From assembly GCA_947574135.1 (NCBI GenBank), contig CANPIM010000004.1:24183-88182 (forward strand): a DNA stretch of 64,000 nt, given 5' to 3'. This stretch comes from an uncultured Lachnospiraceae bacterium (lineage in GTDB: Bacteria; Bacillota; Clostridia; Lachnospirales; Lachnospiraceae). The notes beneath the pieces were generated by a model, which was not told the DNA's origin, made no database searches, and saw nothing but the letters and a program-made list of their open reading frames with translations. The position numbers and the translations under genes were made by a program. Each line of letters starts with the position of its first letter. Positions within the stretch are counted from its first letter, which is position 1. This document shows, in pieces, positions 26,123-35,070 of this stretch.

Positions 26123-27097
26123 ATGAAAAAATTTATGCCCTATGTGCTTTGCCTGCTGGTTGCCCTGCTGCTTTTGGGCTGCTCTGGCAAAACGGAGGAG
26201 CCAAAGGAGGAGCCCACCGCCCAGGCTCCGGAGGAAACTGTAGAAACCAATGAGGCAGGGAACTCCCACACTACGATTTCAGTCACCGATATGAGCGGCC
26301 GGGAGATCACACTCACGGAGCCGGTCACCCGGATTGTGGCTCTTACTGCCTCTGACTGTGAAATCCTCTACGCCCTGGGCGCCGGGGATGCCCTGGTGGG
26401 ACGGGGAGAATACTGCGACTGGCCCAAGGAGGTGACGGAGGTCCCCTCTGTACAGTCGGGAGCTGACACCAATATTGAACAGATTATCGCTCTCAATCCC
26501 CAGGTTCTCCTTATGAGTACCATGGCTCAGACAGAGGAACAGATTGCCGCTCTGGAAAACGCAGGCATTCGGGTGGTAGTCAGCGATGCCCAGGATATAG
26601 AAGGCGTCTATGAAGCCATCTCCCTTATAGGCGCTCTCATGGGAAGGTCCACGGAGGCTGAGGCTCTGGTTTCGGAAATGCAGTCTACCTTTACAGAAAT
26701 CCAGTCCGCCTCCGGCGACAGCAAAACCGTCTATTTTGAGGTTTCTCCCCTGGAATATGGCTTGTGGGCTGCCGGAAGCAATACCTTTATGGATGAGATC
26801 GCACAGATGCTCCATCTCACCAATATCTTTGCCGATGTAAGCGGCTGGGGAGAGGTGTCGGAGGAACAGGTGATTCAGCGCGCACCGGATTATATTGTCA
26901 CCATTGCCATGTATTTTGGCGAAGGCCCCACACCGGAGGAGGAGATTGCCTCCCGTTCCGGTTGGGAAAATATCCCGGCTATACAGGAGGGGCGGATTTT
27001 GAATCTCCAGAATAACGAGCTTTCCCGCCCCGGTCCCCGCCTGGCCGAGGGCGCGCAGATGCTCTTTGACTTTGTTTACGGGGAGGATGCCGTCTAA
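26123..27097 (+). CDS. ABC transporter substrate-binding lipoprotein (BtuF/FecB type)
   Basis: 324 residues. It has a lipoprotein signal with lipobox LLLGC at about residue 20, an acidic linker, then a class III binding fold with TEPVTRIVALTASDCEILYALGAGDALVG and the SVQSGADTNIEQIIALNPQVLL signature of BtuF and siderophore binders. It heads an operon with a permease, an ATPase and a CobU-like protein, which favours a corrinoid over an iron chelate. The Fur box 140 bp upstream and the lack of a B12 riboswitch leave iron siderophore as an alternative. RBS is purine-rich (GAGGGAT). Confidence 0.85.
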   Translation: MKKFMPYVLCLLVALLLLGCSGKTEEPKEEPTAQAPEETVETNEAGNSHTTISVTDMSGREITLTEPVTRIVALTASDCEILYALGAGDALVGRGEYCDWPKEVTEVPSVQSGADTNIEQIIALNPQVLLMSTMAQTEEQIAALENAGIRVVVSDAQDIEGVYEAISLIGALMGRSTEAEALVSEMQSTFTEIQSASGDSKTVYFEVSPLEYGLWAAGSNTFMDEIAQMLHLTNIFADVSGWGEVSEEQVIQRAPDYIVTIAMYFGEGPTPEEEIASRSGWENIPAIQEGRILNLQNNELSRPGPRLAEGAQMLFDFVYGEDAV

Positions 27098-27147
27098 GCT
27101 ATCACTGCTTTTATCCAGACAGAGGGCCAAAGCCCGGGAGGATTTTC

Positions 27148-28179
27148 ATGAAAAAAAGAACCGAGGGCTTTGGCCCTGTGGAATATGCACTGTTTACAGC
27201 CGTCACTCTGGCCGTTCTGCTGCTCTGTATCTGCGTGGGCAGCGTAATGCTTCCTCTAAAGGAAACCGTGGCCGTGCTTTGGAATGCCTTAACCGGCGCA
27301 GACAATGAGGCTTATGCACTGGCCGCCAATATTCTGCTGCCTGTGCGCCTTCCCCGGGTTCTCTGTGTGGCCCTGGTGGGCGCCTGCCTGTCTCTCTGTG
27401 GCGCCGCCATGCAGGGGCTCCTTAAAAATCCTCTGGCTGACGGCACTACCCTGGGTGTATCCTCCGGGGCTTCCCTGGGAGCTGTCCTGGCCATTGCCTT
27501 TGGATTTTCTCTGCCAGGCTTTCCCCTGGGCGGAACCATGGTGCTGGCCATCTCTTTTGCCTTTGTGTCTCTTCTATTGATTCTGTCTCTGGCCTATCGG
27601 CTGGATTCCTCCCTGTCCACCAATACCATCATTCTCATTGGCGTGATTTTCTCCATGTTTGCCAGCAGTATTTCCAGTCTGGTAATTACCTTTGCCGGGG
27701 ACAAGGTCAAGACCATCACCTTCTGGACCATGGGCTCCCTCCAGGGCAGCAGCTATGAAAACGCACTGCTCCTTTTGGGCGCTCTGACACTTTTCGGAGG
27801 CATTCTTCTGTGGCATGCTCGGGAGCTCAACGCCTTTGCCGTAGGGGAGGACAATGCCCGGAGCATAGGGGTGGATGTGCGAAGAGTGAAGCTTACGGTT
27901 CTCATTGCCATATCCGTATTAATCGGCGTCTGCGTGTCCGTAAGCGGCACCATCGGCTTTGTGGGGCTGGTAACCCCTCATATGCTGCGCAGCATTACCG
28001 GTCCCAACCACAGGCGCTTGCTGCCTGCCGCCCTCTTTGGCGGAGCCTGCTTTCTCCTCCTGTCTGATCTCCTGGCCCGGACCCTTTTAGGTCCCCGGGA
28101 GCTGCCTTTGGGGGTTATCACCTCCTTTGTGGGCTCCCTGGTCTTTATCTACATTTTCTGCAAGGCGCGGACACGCTAA
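27148..28179 (+). CDS. FecCD/BtuC family ABC permease
   Basis: 343 residues with about ten membrane helices. Family motifs: LPVRLPRVLCVALVGACLSLCGAAMQG, NPLADGTTLGVSSGASLGA, and the ATPase-coupling stretch FVGLVTPHMLR. It imports corrinoids, haem or siderophores with the binding protein upstream and the ATPase downstream. GGGAGG precedes the ATG. Confidence 0.92.
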   Translation: MKKRTEGFGPVEYALFTAVTLAVLLLCICVGSVMLPLKETVAVLWNALTGADNEAYALAANILLPVRLPRVLCVALVGACLSLCGAAMQGLLKNPLADGTTLGVSSGASLGAVLAIAFGFSLPGFPLGGTMVLAISFAFVSLLLILSLAYRLDSSLSTNTIILIGVIFSMFASSISSLVITFAGDKVKTITFWTMGSLQGSSYENALLLLGALTLFGGILLWHARELNAFAVGEDNARSIGVDVRRVKLTVLIAISVLIGVCVSVSGTIGFVGLVTPHMLRSITGPNHRRLLPAALFGGACFLLLSDLLARTLLGPRELPLGVITSFVGSLVFIYIFCKARTR

Positions 28180-28265
28180 ACCCTGGGGCTCCTCTTAAGC
28201 CGGCAAGCACTGCAAGCTGACAGAGAAAATACTTTCACACAGAAATAAGAAAGGGGACATCACAC

Positions 28266-29045
28266 ATGCTGGAAGTTCAAAATCTTACCGTCCGCTTTGG
28301 CTCTCTCACCATTGTGGACAATATCAGCTTTTCCCTTGCCCCCGGCCAGTGGCTCATGGTGGTGGGACCCAACGGAGCCGGTAAAACCACCATTATCAGC
28401 GCCATCTCCCGTGCAGTTCCCTACACGGGACAGGTATTATTTGAGGGCCGGGACATCCGGCACCAGAAAACACGGGAGCTGGCCCAATGTATGGGCGTTC
28501 TCTCCCAAAACCACTATGTGGGCTATGGGTTTACCGTGGAGGAGGTGATCCGGCTGGGACGCTATGCCCACGCACCCGGACTGTTGGGAGGCAAACAACA
28601 TGCAGGGGAGGCTCTGGTGGCCCAGGCCATTGCCAAGACAGGCATGGAGCCCTACTTAAAGCAGTCTGTGCTGACCCTCTCCGGAGGGGAGCTACAAAGA
28701 ACCTTTCTGGCCCAGCTCTTTGCCCAGGATCCCAGGCTTCTCATTCTGGATGAGCCTACCAATCACCTGGATCTGGTCTACCAAAAGCAGGTATTTCAGC
28801 TGGTTCAGGAATGGCTGCGCCAGCCGGGCCGGGCCGTAATCTCTGTGGTGCACGACCTGAGCCTGGCCCGGGCCTACGGCACCCATGCCATTCTTATGCA
28901 GAAAGGCCGCATTGTATCTGCAGGCGCCACCCAGGAGGTAATGACACCGGACAACCTAAATGCCGTGTATGCCATGGATGTTTTTGACTGGATGCAAAGG
29001 CTTTATGGGCAATGGGCGCCCGGGGAAGGGGAGGGAACATTATGA
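28266..29045 (+). CDS. BtuD/FecE type ABC ATPase
   Basis: 259 residues. Walker A is GPNGAGKT, the signature is LSGGELQRTFLAQ, Walker B is LLILDEPTNHLD, and the switch His sits in SVVHDLSLA. It powers the permease encoded upstream. Its stop overlaps the ATG of the CobU-like gene (ATGA at 29042-29045), so the enzyme is translationally coupled to the transporter. Confidence 0.93.
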   Translation: MLEVQNLTVRFGSLTIVDNISFSLAPGQWLMVVGPNGAGKTTIISAISRAVPYTGQVLFEGRDIRHQKTRELAQCMGVLSQNHYVGYGFTVEEVIRLGRYAHAPGLLGGKQHAGEALVAQAIAKTGMEPYLKQSVLTLSGGELQRTFLAQLFAQDPRLLILDEPTNHLDLVYQKQVFQLVQEWLRQPGRAVISVVHDLSLARAYGTHAILMQKGRIVSAGATQEVMTPDNLNAVYAMDVFDWMQRLYGQWAPGEGEGTL

Positions 29046-29956
29046 AACTTCTGCTGACTGGCGGATCAGCCAACGGAAAGAGCACTCTGGCGGAAAAAAT
29101 GGCCCTGGAGCTACCGGGGCCCCACTATTATCTGGCAGCTATGGAGCCCTACGGCCCGGAAGGCCTTGCGCGAATTGCCAGACACCGGGCCTCCCACGAC
29201 CGGAAGGGCTTTCTCACCATAGAGCGGTATCGGGATCTGGATACTCTTATCCTTCCCCGGCGGGGAACGGTTTTACTGGAATGCCTCTGCAATCTCCTGG
29301 ACAATGAGCTTTTCCCCCAGGCAGGCGCCCCCGTGGTCTCCGGTGCAGTGGAAAAAATCTTAAAAGGATTGGAAAATATTTCCAATCAGTGTGAGCACCT
29401 CCTTGTGGTGACTAACGAGGTGGGCAGCGACTGGCCCGGCTATTCTTTGGACATCCTTGCCTATAGAAATGCCCTTGGCCACCTAAATATACTGACAGAG
29501 ACCGCCATGGATGCTGTGGTGGAGGTGGTAGCCGGCGTCCCTGTGCTGCGCAGGGGAGCCCTTCCCCCGTCTCTCTTAAAATATCTGGAAATCTCCGGAA
29601 AAGGAGCTGAGGGTATGATTCTGGTTATGGGAGGAGAAGCCTCCGGAAAGCGAACGTATGTAAGAGAATTGGGATATGGGGACAGGGATATGTCCCCGCT
29701 CCTGTCTGATGTCCGTCCGGTTTTAACGGACCTCCACTTACTGGTAGCCCAGGATCCGGTTCATTGTGTGGATCTCCTTCCGGAAATCCTTTTGAAAAAG
29801 GTGGTTATCTGCAACGAGGTGGGCAGCGGCATTATTCCTGCCACCAAAGAGAGCCGCCTTTGCCGGGAACAGACTGGACGACTGTGCGTTCTTCTGGCCC
29901 AACAGGCGGCCCGTGTGATACGGATGGTCTGCGGAATTCCTACTATATTAAAATAA
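29042..29956 (+). CDS. Doubled CobU-like protein (cobinamide kinase/guanylyltransferase)
   Basis: 304 residues, two CobU-like halves. Half 1 (1-185) has a P-loop variant TGGSANGKS (6-14), the RHRASHDRKGFLTIE segment with the guanylylated-His candidate H48, and VTNEVGSD. Half 2 (192-304) has a P-loop variant GGEASGKRT (197-205) and a CobU C-terminal end (CNEVGSGIIPATKESRLCREQTGRLC), but lacks the His segment. CobU phosphorylates and guanylylates adenosylcobinamide during corrinoid salvage. Coupling to the ABC operon suggests imported corrinoids are the substrate. A start at 29012 is possible in principle, but the coupled ATG is better. Confidence 0.78.
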   Translation: MKLLLTGGSANGKSTLAEKMALELPGPHYYLAAMEPYGPEGLARIARHRASHDRKGFLTIERYRDLDTLILPRRGTVLLECLCNLLDNELFPQAGAPVVSGAVEKILKGLENISNQCEHLLVVTNEVGSDWPGYSLDILAYRNALGHLNILTETAMDAVVEVVAGVPVLRRGALPPSLLKYLEISGKGAEGMILVMGGEASGKRTYVRELGYGDRDMSPLLSDVRPVLTDLHLLVAQDPVHCVDLLPEILLKKVVICNEVGSGIIPATKESRLCREQTGRLCVLLAQQAARVIRMVCGIPTILK

Positions 29957-29964
29957 GATGCACC

Positions 29965-30834
29965 TTATCCTGCATGGATCTGGGTGGCGGCAATGGCCAG
30001 GGCCCCGTCTCCTATGTGGCAGGATACGCTCAAGGAAAGGGGATCCACATATCCCACCTGAAAGCCGGGAAAGGCAGCCTCTATCTCAGCCTTAAATTTC
30101 TCGGCCTCCTCATAGTTGTTGGTGTGGGCCACATCCAGATAGACCCTGTGGGCATCTATTCCCCCAAACCGGCTCTCCATATCATTGCGGATGGCATCCA
30201 GCATGGTAGTCTTGGCCTGGTTCAGGGTACGGGCCTTGGAGAAGGCATCCAGCTTTTCCCCCTGAATCTGCAGCACCGGCTTTAGGCGAAGCATGGTTCC
30301 GATGGCTGCCGCTGCCGGAGTAATCCGCCCGCCCTTTTTCAAATATTTCAGGGTAGTGAGCGTGATGTAGATGCTGGACTCCATTTTTTCCTGCTCTAGC
30401 TGCTTCCGAATCTCTGCGGCGCTTTTTCCCTGCTCCGCCAGGGCAATGGCATCCATAACGGAACGGCGCTGGGTAATGGATATCCGCTGGTTATTTACCA
30501 CCTCCACCCTTCCGTCAAAATCCTGAGAAAGGGCAACAGCCGTCTCACAGGAGCCGGAAAGGCCGCTGGACATGGGGATATGTACCAGCTCCTCATATTC
30601 CTGCAAAGCTTCCTTCCAGAGATTCATGACAGACTCCGGCGAGGGCTGAGATGTGGCAATATCCGCATCCTGCAAAAGCCTTTCGTAAAATTCTTCCTGA
30701 GAAAGGGTAATCCCCTCAAAATATTCTTTTCCATCAATGGTAAACGGCATGGGCAGCACATAGATTCCAAGCTGCTTCCCCATTTCCTGAGTAATACCGC
30801 TGTTGCTGTCTGTTACAATGGCAACCTTTCGCAA
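29965..30834 (-). CDS. DegV family fatty-acid-binding protein
   Basis: 289 residues with the DegV start VAIVTDSNSGITQEM and the fatty-acid pocket motif PMSSGLSGSCETA, plus the second-domain ITLTTLKYLKKGGRIT. Family members (FakB) present fatty acids to the FakA kinase for phospholipid synthesis. No fakA is in the window. The gene converges on the CobU-like gene with 8 bp between their ends. Confidence 0.92.
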   Translation of the reverse strand: MRKVAIVTDSNSGITQEMGKQLGIYVLPMPFTIDGKEYFEGITLSQEEFYERLLQDADIATSQPSPESVMNLWKEALQEYEELVHIPMSSGLSGSCETAVALSQDFDGRVEVVNNQRISITQRRSVMDAIALAEQGKSAAEIRKQLEQEKMESSIYITLTTLKYLKKGGRITPAAAAIGTMLRLKPVLQIQGEKLDAFSKARTLNQAKTTMLDAIRNDMESRFGGIDAHRVYLDVAHTNNYEEAEKFKAEIEAAFPGFQVGYVDPLSLSVSCHIGDGALAIAATQIHAG

Positions 30835-30924
30835 GACAATTCCTCCTCTTCTGACAGCTTCCTACGCTTACAACTGTCTCCGGAAACCAGTATAACAGGT
30901 CTATCTGGAAAAAACAATGCCTGT

Positions 30925-31281
30925 TTATTTTTTCATTTTTGGCTGAAACAGCAGGCTGGCCAGATAAGCAAACACTAAAGCGGCGGAGACTCCCACAGCG
31001 CTGGCCGTAAAGCCCCCTTTAAAAATTCCCAGAAATCCGTCTGTGTCCACCGCCTCTTTGATTCCCTTCCAGAGCACATTTCCAAAGCCCAGAAGAGGCA
31101 CGCTGGCCCCTGCTCCGGCGTACTCCTGAAAAGGTTCATAGATCCCAATGGCTCCCAGCACGGCCCCTGTACAGACCAAAAGCACCATAATTCTTCCCGG
31201 CATCATTTTCGTCTTTTCCATAAGGATCTGCACCAGAGCACAGATAAGGCCGCCTACCCAAAACGCGTTGATATAGTCCAT
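30925..31281 (-). CDS. spoVAE: Stage V sporulation protein AE
   Basis: 118 residues, four membrane helices, start MDYINAFWVGGLICALVQILM, with a central Gly-rich GAGASVPLLGFGNVLWKG loop typical of SpoVAE(b). It is part of the spore inner-membrane channel that moves Ca-dipicolinate. It lies 39 bp downstream of spoVAD. Usually spoVAC precedes spoVAD, but it is not here. Confidence 0.9.
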   Translation of the reverse strand: MDYINAFWVGGLICALVQILMEKTKMMPGRIMVLLVCTGAVLGAIGIYEPFQEYAGAGASVPLLGFGNVLWKGIKEAVDTDGFLGIFKGGFTASAVGVSAALVFAYLASLLFQPKMKK

Positions 31282-31320
31282 GTTGTCTCACCTTCCTGTT
31301 TTGTAATTGTGTTTATGCCT

Positions 31321-32334
31321 TTAGCCGCAGTGCTCAATGACCACGCCATGGGCGATTCCCGGCACAGCCTGTCCCTCATTATAGCTCACTGTGGACAAAA
31401 GAGCGCCTGTGGGCACAAAGAGAATCCGCTTCCACTGCCCCTTTTCCAGCATGGGCAGAAGCTTTGCTGCCAGGGTCACTGCCGAGCAGGCGCAGCCGCT
31501 GCCTCCTGCATGGGTGTCCTGGGTATTTCCGTCAAAGATCAGCATACCACAGTCCAAATGCTGCCTGGAAATGTCAAAGCCCTTTTTCTCCATGAGATCC
31601 AGCAGAATGGTCTGCCCCACACTGCCCAGATCTCCTGTGACGATAGCGTCATAATCCCCCGGCTGCCGCCCAAAGTCCACCAGATGCTGATAAATGGTAT
31701 CGCAGGCAGCCGGCGCCATGCAGGCTCCCATATTTAAGGAATCCTTCAGGCCGTAATCCACCACCCGTCCCGGGGTCACACCCGATATGCGGGCCTTTCC
31801 TCCCTTGGGGGCAAGGACAAAGGCTCCGCTTCCCGTAACGGTCCAGGTAGCTGCAAGGGGCCGCTGTCCTCCATACTCCAGGGGAAAGCGAAACTGCTTC
31901 TCCGCACTGGCAAAGTGACTGGAGGTCAGGGCCAGCACGGCATCTGCGTATCCACCCTGAATGGTCATGGCTCCCAGGGTCAGGGCCTCTCCAATGGTGG
32001 AGCAGGCTCCGTAAAGGCCAAACAGGGGAAGCTGTAGATCCATCACCCCAAAGGAGGTGGCAATCAGCTGTCCCAGCAGGTCTCCTGCAAACAGATACCG
32101 AACCTCCTTTCCAGCTGCCCCGGCCTTTTCCAGGGCCTTTTGGGCTGCCCGCTTTTGCAGGGCGCTCTCCGCCTCCTCCCAGGAGCTCTGTCCGGCCATG
32201 GGATCCTCCTGGATCTCATCGAACAGCGGCCCCAGAGGGCCTTCCCCCTCCTTTTTTCCCACAACAGAAGCCCCACAGAGTATGTGGGGCGCTTTTTCAA
32301 ACTGGATGCTTTGCTTTCCAAGTATTTGCGTCAT
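31321..32334 (-). CDS. spoVAD: Stage V sporulation protein AD
   Basis: About 337 residues with a thiolase-like fold. MTQILGKQSIQFEKAPHI is the family start, GACSTIGEALTLGAMTI a central motif, and THAGGSGCACSA a C-terminal one. SpoVAD binds dipicolinic acid in the spore channel. The ATG at 32334 matches the family start; an ATG at 32361 would add nine residues and has no ribosome site. Confidence 0.93.
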   Translation of the reverse strand: MTQILGKQSIQFEKAPHILCGASVVGKKEGEGPLGPLFDEIQEDPMAGQSSWEEAESALQKRAAQKALEKAGAAGKEVRYLFAGDLLGQLIATSFGVMDLQLPLFGLYGACSTIGEALTLGAMTIQGGYADAVLALTSSHFASAEKQFRFPLEYGGQRPLAATWTVTGSGAFVLAPKGGKARISGVTPGRVVDYGLKDSLNMGACMAPAACDTIYQHLVDFGRQPGDYDAIVTGDLGSVGQTILLDLMEKKGFDISRQHLDCGMLIFDGNTQDTHAGGSGCACSAVTLAAKLLPMLEKGQWKRILFVPTGALLSTVSYNEGQAVPGIAHGVVIEHCG

Positions 32335-32450
32335 TGCTCCGATCCCTCGCTCTCTCTTCATCGATCTTGGGATCAGTTTTTCCGGGACGAAAAGCTTTTA
32401 TGCAAATATTTTTTTCGTATGATTCCTATTTTTTGTAAGCCAAGCCCGGC

Positions 32451-32828
32451 TCAACCTTCCTTTTCCTCATGGAGAGAAGCAGCTTCCCCGGCTTCCCGGG
32501 CCTCCTCTTCCCCGGCCTCCGCCTCTGCTCTTTCCTCCCTGACTTCCGCCTCTGTCCTTTCCTCCCCAGCCTCCGCCTCTGCTCTTTCCTCCCTGGCCTC
32601 CGCCTCTGTCCTTTCCTCCCCGGCCTCCTGAGCCTGTGCCATTCCCTTACGGATTCCCCAGACAACCAGGCCCACGCCGGCTACCGCAAATACCACCATA
32701 AAAGCTCCTACCAGAAGCTTCTCTCCACCGGTCACGGTTCCTAAATCCTGGCTCAAACCATAGGCCAGGTATCCCAGATAAATGCCGGCCACCGTATACA
32801 ACACGGTTCTTGTCTTATCTCTCCCCAT
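32451..32828 (-). CDS. Small membrane protein with Glu/Arg/Ala repeat tail
   Basis: 125 residues. Two membrane helices (TRTVLYTVAGIYLGYLAYGL and LLVGAFMVVFAVAGVGLVVWGI) are followed by a charged tail of 18-residue repeats (EERTEAEAREERAEAEAG, two near-copies plus a partial), likely a single alpha-helix or coiled coil on the cytoplasmic side. GGGAGG precedes the ATG at 32828. The start overlaps the end of the NADH pyrophosphatase gene by 14 bp, so the two are probably co-transcribed. Function unknown; not SpoVAC. Confidence 0.7.
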   Translation of the reverse strand: MGRDKTRTVLYTVAGIYLGYLAYGLSQDLGTVTGGEKLLVGAFMVVFAVAGVGLVVWGIRKGMAQAQEAGEERTEAEAREERAEAEAGEERTEAEVREERAEAEAGEEEAREAGEAASLHEEKEG

Positions 32829-33666
32829 TGGTTCCTCCCCTCTTAAATGTTCCAATCATCTCCCGGGTCAGGCTGACCCCGTCATCCTCCAAGGGAATCT
32901 CCTCCCGCTCAAACCATTCTCCCACAGCCAGCTCCCGCTTATCCAGGGTAATGGCTGTGTCTCCGTCCACCTCACAGAAGAAGCCGCAGAGCAGGGTGGA
33001 GCTAAAGGACCAGGGCTGACTTTTGTAGTAACGGATATTTTTCACCCGCAGGCCCACCTCCTCCATCACCTCCCGCTCCACCGTCTCCTCCAAAGTTTCC
33101 CCGATCTCCGTAAAGCCGGCCACCAGGGCATAGTTGACGGCGCCGGGACGGTTGGCGTATTTGGTCAGAAGCAGACGATTGCCGTTGGTCACAGCCACAA
33201 TGACTCCCGGGCAGATCTTGGGATAAACCAGATTTCCGCAATCCTCGCAGCGCATCATCCGCTCCACATGGTCCATACGCATGGGATGACCGCACCGGCC
33301 ACAAAACCGGTTTGCCTTATACCAACTGTACAGTTGCTGTCCGGTTATCCCGGCAAAGCCCAGATAGCGGGGGCGGGCACTTCGAAAAACCGGAGCGCTT
33401 TCCCAGCCATATCCCGGCAAGTCTCCCTTTAGCTCTCCCCACAATAAAAAGAAACGCTCCCCGCTGATGGTAAAGAGATAGATGGTCTCTCCCTGCTTCG
33501 GCGCAAGCTCTCCTACGGTGGGATAGACGATGCGCTCTTCCTCAAAGCGGCACAGCACCTTTCCCTCCCCATAAATCATCAGCCAATCCTCCGGCCTTGG
33601 GGTCTGCTCCTCATAATGATTGTCGTATTTCTTTGGTGCAATATCCTGTATCATACTTCTTCCCAT
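32815..33666 (-). CDS. nudC: NAD(H) pyrophosphatase (NudC)
   Basis: 283 residues: an N-terminal domain, a zinc ribbon (FCGRCGHPMRM...RCEDCGNLVYP, about 121-147), a Nudix box (GFTEIGETLEETVEREVMEE) and the NudC-specific SQPWSFSSTL motif just after. It hydrolyses NADH to NMNH and AMP and can remove NAD caps from RNA. The start is uncertain: the first ATG (33666) has AGGAG only one base away, and a second ATG is at 33654. It is the nearest NAD enzyme to the sirtuin/macro cluster, 2.2 kb away on the same strand. Confidence 0.93.
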   Translation of the reverse strand: MGRSMIQDIAPKKYDNHYEEQTPRPEDWLMIYGEGKVLCRFEEERIVYPTVGELAPKQGETIYLFTISGERFFLLWGELKGDLPGYGWESAPVFRSARPRYLGFAGITGQQLYSWYKANRFCGRCGHPMRMDHVERMMRCEDCGNLVYPKICPGVIVAVTNGNRLLLTKYANRPGAVNYALVAGFTEIGETLEETVEREVMEEVGLRVKNIRYYKSQPWSFSSTLLCGFFCEVDGDTAITLDKRELAVGEWFEREEIPLEDDGVSLTREMIGTFKRGGTNGER

Positions 33667-33810
33667 GCTCCTCGTCTTATGTATTTCCTTTTCCTATTTA
33701 TTATACCTCCATGTCAGCCATGCTTCAATATGATATTTATAGCAGCGCCTCCCATTTATAGCAGTGCCCGCCATTCCCAGTTACAAGGGATGTCTGCCTG
33801 GTTTTATATA

Positions 33811-33850
33811 GAAAAAAATAATCGCTCCATCCCAAAGACGAAGCGATTAT
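33811..33850 (-). terminator. Terminator of the rpsF-ssb-rpsR operon
   Basis: ATAATCGCT (33818-33826) pairs with AGCGATTAT (33842-33850); on the minus strand a run of seven Ts follows. It ends 23 bp past the rpsR stop. Confidence 0.88.
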
Positions 33851-33872
33851 CCCTGTTTTATTCTTATGAATC

Positions 33873-34139
33873 TTAGTCCTGAACGTAAGGCATCAAAGCG
33901 ATATGGCGGGCCCTCTTGATGGCAACGGTCAGAGCTCTCTGATGCTTTGCGCAGTTTCCGGTGATTCTTCTGGGAAGAATCTTGCCTCTCTCAGACACAT
34001 ATCTCTTTAATTTATTTACATCCTTGTAATCAATCTCATTATTCTCTTTTCCACAGAACACGCAGACTTTCTTTCTTCTGCGGCCCATGGGACGTCTCTT
34101 CATAGGAGCATCGCCTTTGTCGGATTTTGTGTAAGCCAT
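33873..34139 (-). CDS. rpsR: Ribosomal protein S18
   Basis: 88 residues with [46 protein letters not shown]: a CxxC and a later Cys mark the zinc-carrying S18 form. An N-terminal extension ([16 protein letters not shown]) is common in clostridia. GGAGG precedes the ATG. Last gene of the conserved rpsF-ssb-rpsR operon. Confidence 0.97.
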   Translation of the reverse strand: MAYTKSDKGDAPMKRRPMGRRRKKVCVFCGKENNEIDYKDVNKLKRYVSERGKILPRRITGNCAKHQRALTVAIKRARHIALMPYVQD

Positions 34140-34184
34140 TTCCTCTACCTCCTCAAATATTTCTCTATCTGTTCCGATTGTTAG

Positions 34185-34643
34185 TTAGTTAAATGGTAAC
34201 TCCTCGTCGATCCCATCCGGAATATTCATAAAGCCGTCAGCCGCTGCGGAAGGCACAGGCGCCGCCGACGGACGGAATCCGCCGTTGTCTCCACCGCCTC
34301 CATTACCGCTGGCATTCTTGCTCTCTGCAAATTCCACCTCTTCCACTACCACATCGGTGGTGTAAACCTTCTGGCCATCCCGATTGGTATAGCTGCCTGT
34401 CTGAATCCGGCCACACATGGTCATGCGCATTCCCTGACGGAAATACCGCTCCACAAACTCCGCCGTCTTTCCAAAGGCAACACAGCCGATAAAATCTGCA
34501 GTCTGCTCTCCGTTCCCATCTCTTCTGACAAATCTGCGGTCCACAGCCAGCGTAAATCTGGCCACTGCCGTAGTATTTTCTCCCTGGGAATAGCGAACAT
34601 CCGGATCTCTGGCTAAACGTCCCATTAAAATAACTTTATTCAT
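34185..34643 (-). CDS. ssb: Single-stranded DNA-binding protein
   Basis: 152 residues. OB fold in 1-105 (MNKVILMGRLARDPDVRYSQ), then a Gly/Asn-rich linker and the acidic tip DELPFN, which normally recruits repair proteins. Between rpsF and rpsR as in most Firmicutes. Confidence 0.97.
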   Translation of the reverse strand: MNKVILMGRLARDPDVRYSQGENTTAVARFTLAVDRRFVRRDGNGEQTADFIGCVAFGKTAEFVERYFRQGMRMTMCGRIQTGSYTNRDGQKVYTTDVVVEEVEFAESKNASGNGGGGDNGGFRPSAAPVPSAAADGFMNIPDGIDEELPFN

Positions 34644-34662
34644 ACTAACAATCCTCTACTTT

Positions 34663-34953
34663 CTATTTTGCATCTTTGCGAATGCACAGATAACGGATAA
34701 CGTTGTCCATGATGCGAATGCGCTTTTCTACCTCAGCAGGACATGTGCTGTCAGCATCAAACTGAATAAAGTAGTAGAACCCTTCTTTCATGTGCTGGAT
34801 CTCATAGGCAAGTCTCTTCTTACCCCAATCCTCCACTTCCGTCACAACTCCGCCGAAACGGGTTACCAGGTCTTTGGCCTTCTCAACGGTAGCGGTTCTC
34901 ACATCATCTTCTACCTTTGCACTCACAACTACTGCTAATTCATATTTGTTCAT
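34663..34953 (-). CDS. rpsF: Ribosomal protein S6
   Basis: 96 residues: NKYELAVVVSAKVEDD start, WGKKRLAYEIQHMKEGFYYFIQF core. The ATG at 34953 has AGGAGG upstream. First gene of the operon; S6 and S18 are partners in the 30S subunit. Confidence 0.97.
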   Translation of the reverse strand: MNKYELAVVVSAKVEDDVRTATVEKAKDLVTRFGGVVTEVEDWGKKRLAYEIQHMKEGFYYFIQFDADSTCPAEVEKRIRIMDNVIRYLCIRKDAK

Positions 34954-35015
34954 GCGTCTTTCCCTCCTTTTGGTCTCTGGCCTCCCCCTGAAAGAGGAAG
35001 CAAGGAATTTGTTAA

Positions 35016-35038
35016 AATGGTCTATACCACGGACCATT
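35016..35038 (-). promoter_or_regulatory. Hairpin in the rpsF leader, possible S6:S18 site
   Basis: On the minus strand AATGGTC and GACCATT pair around a 9-base loop that begins CG. S6:S18 autoregulatory leaders carry a hairpin with a conserved CCG; this matches only loosely. Confidence 0.3.
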
Positions 35039-35070
35039 AGTTTACCACATTTTCCGACCAAATACAAGCA

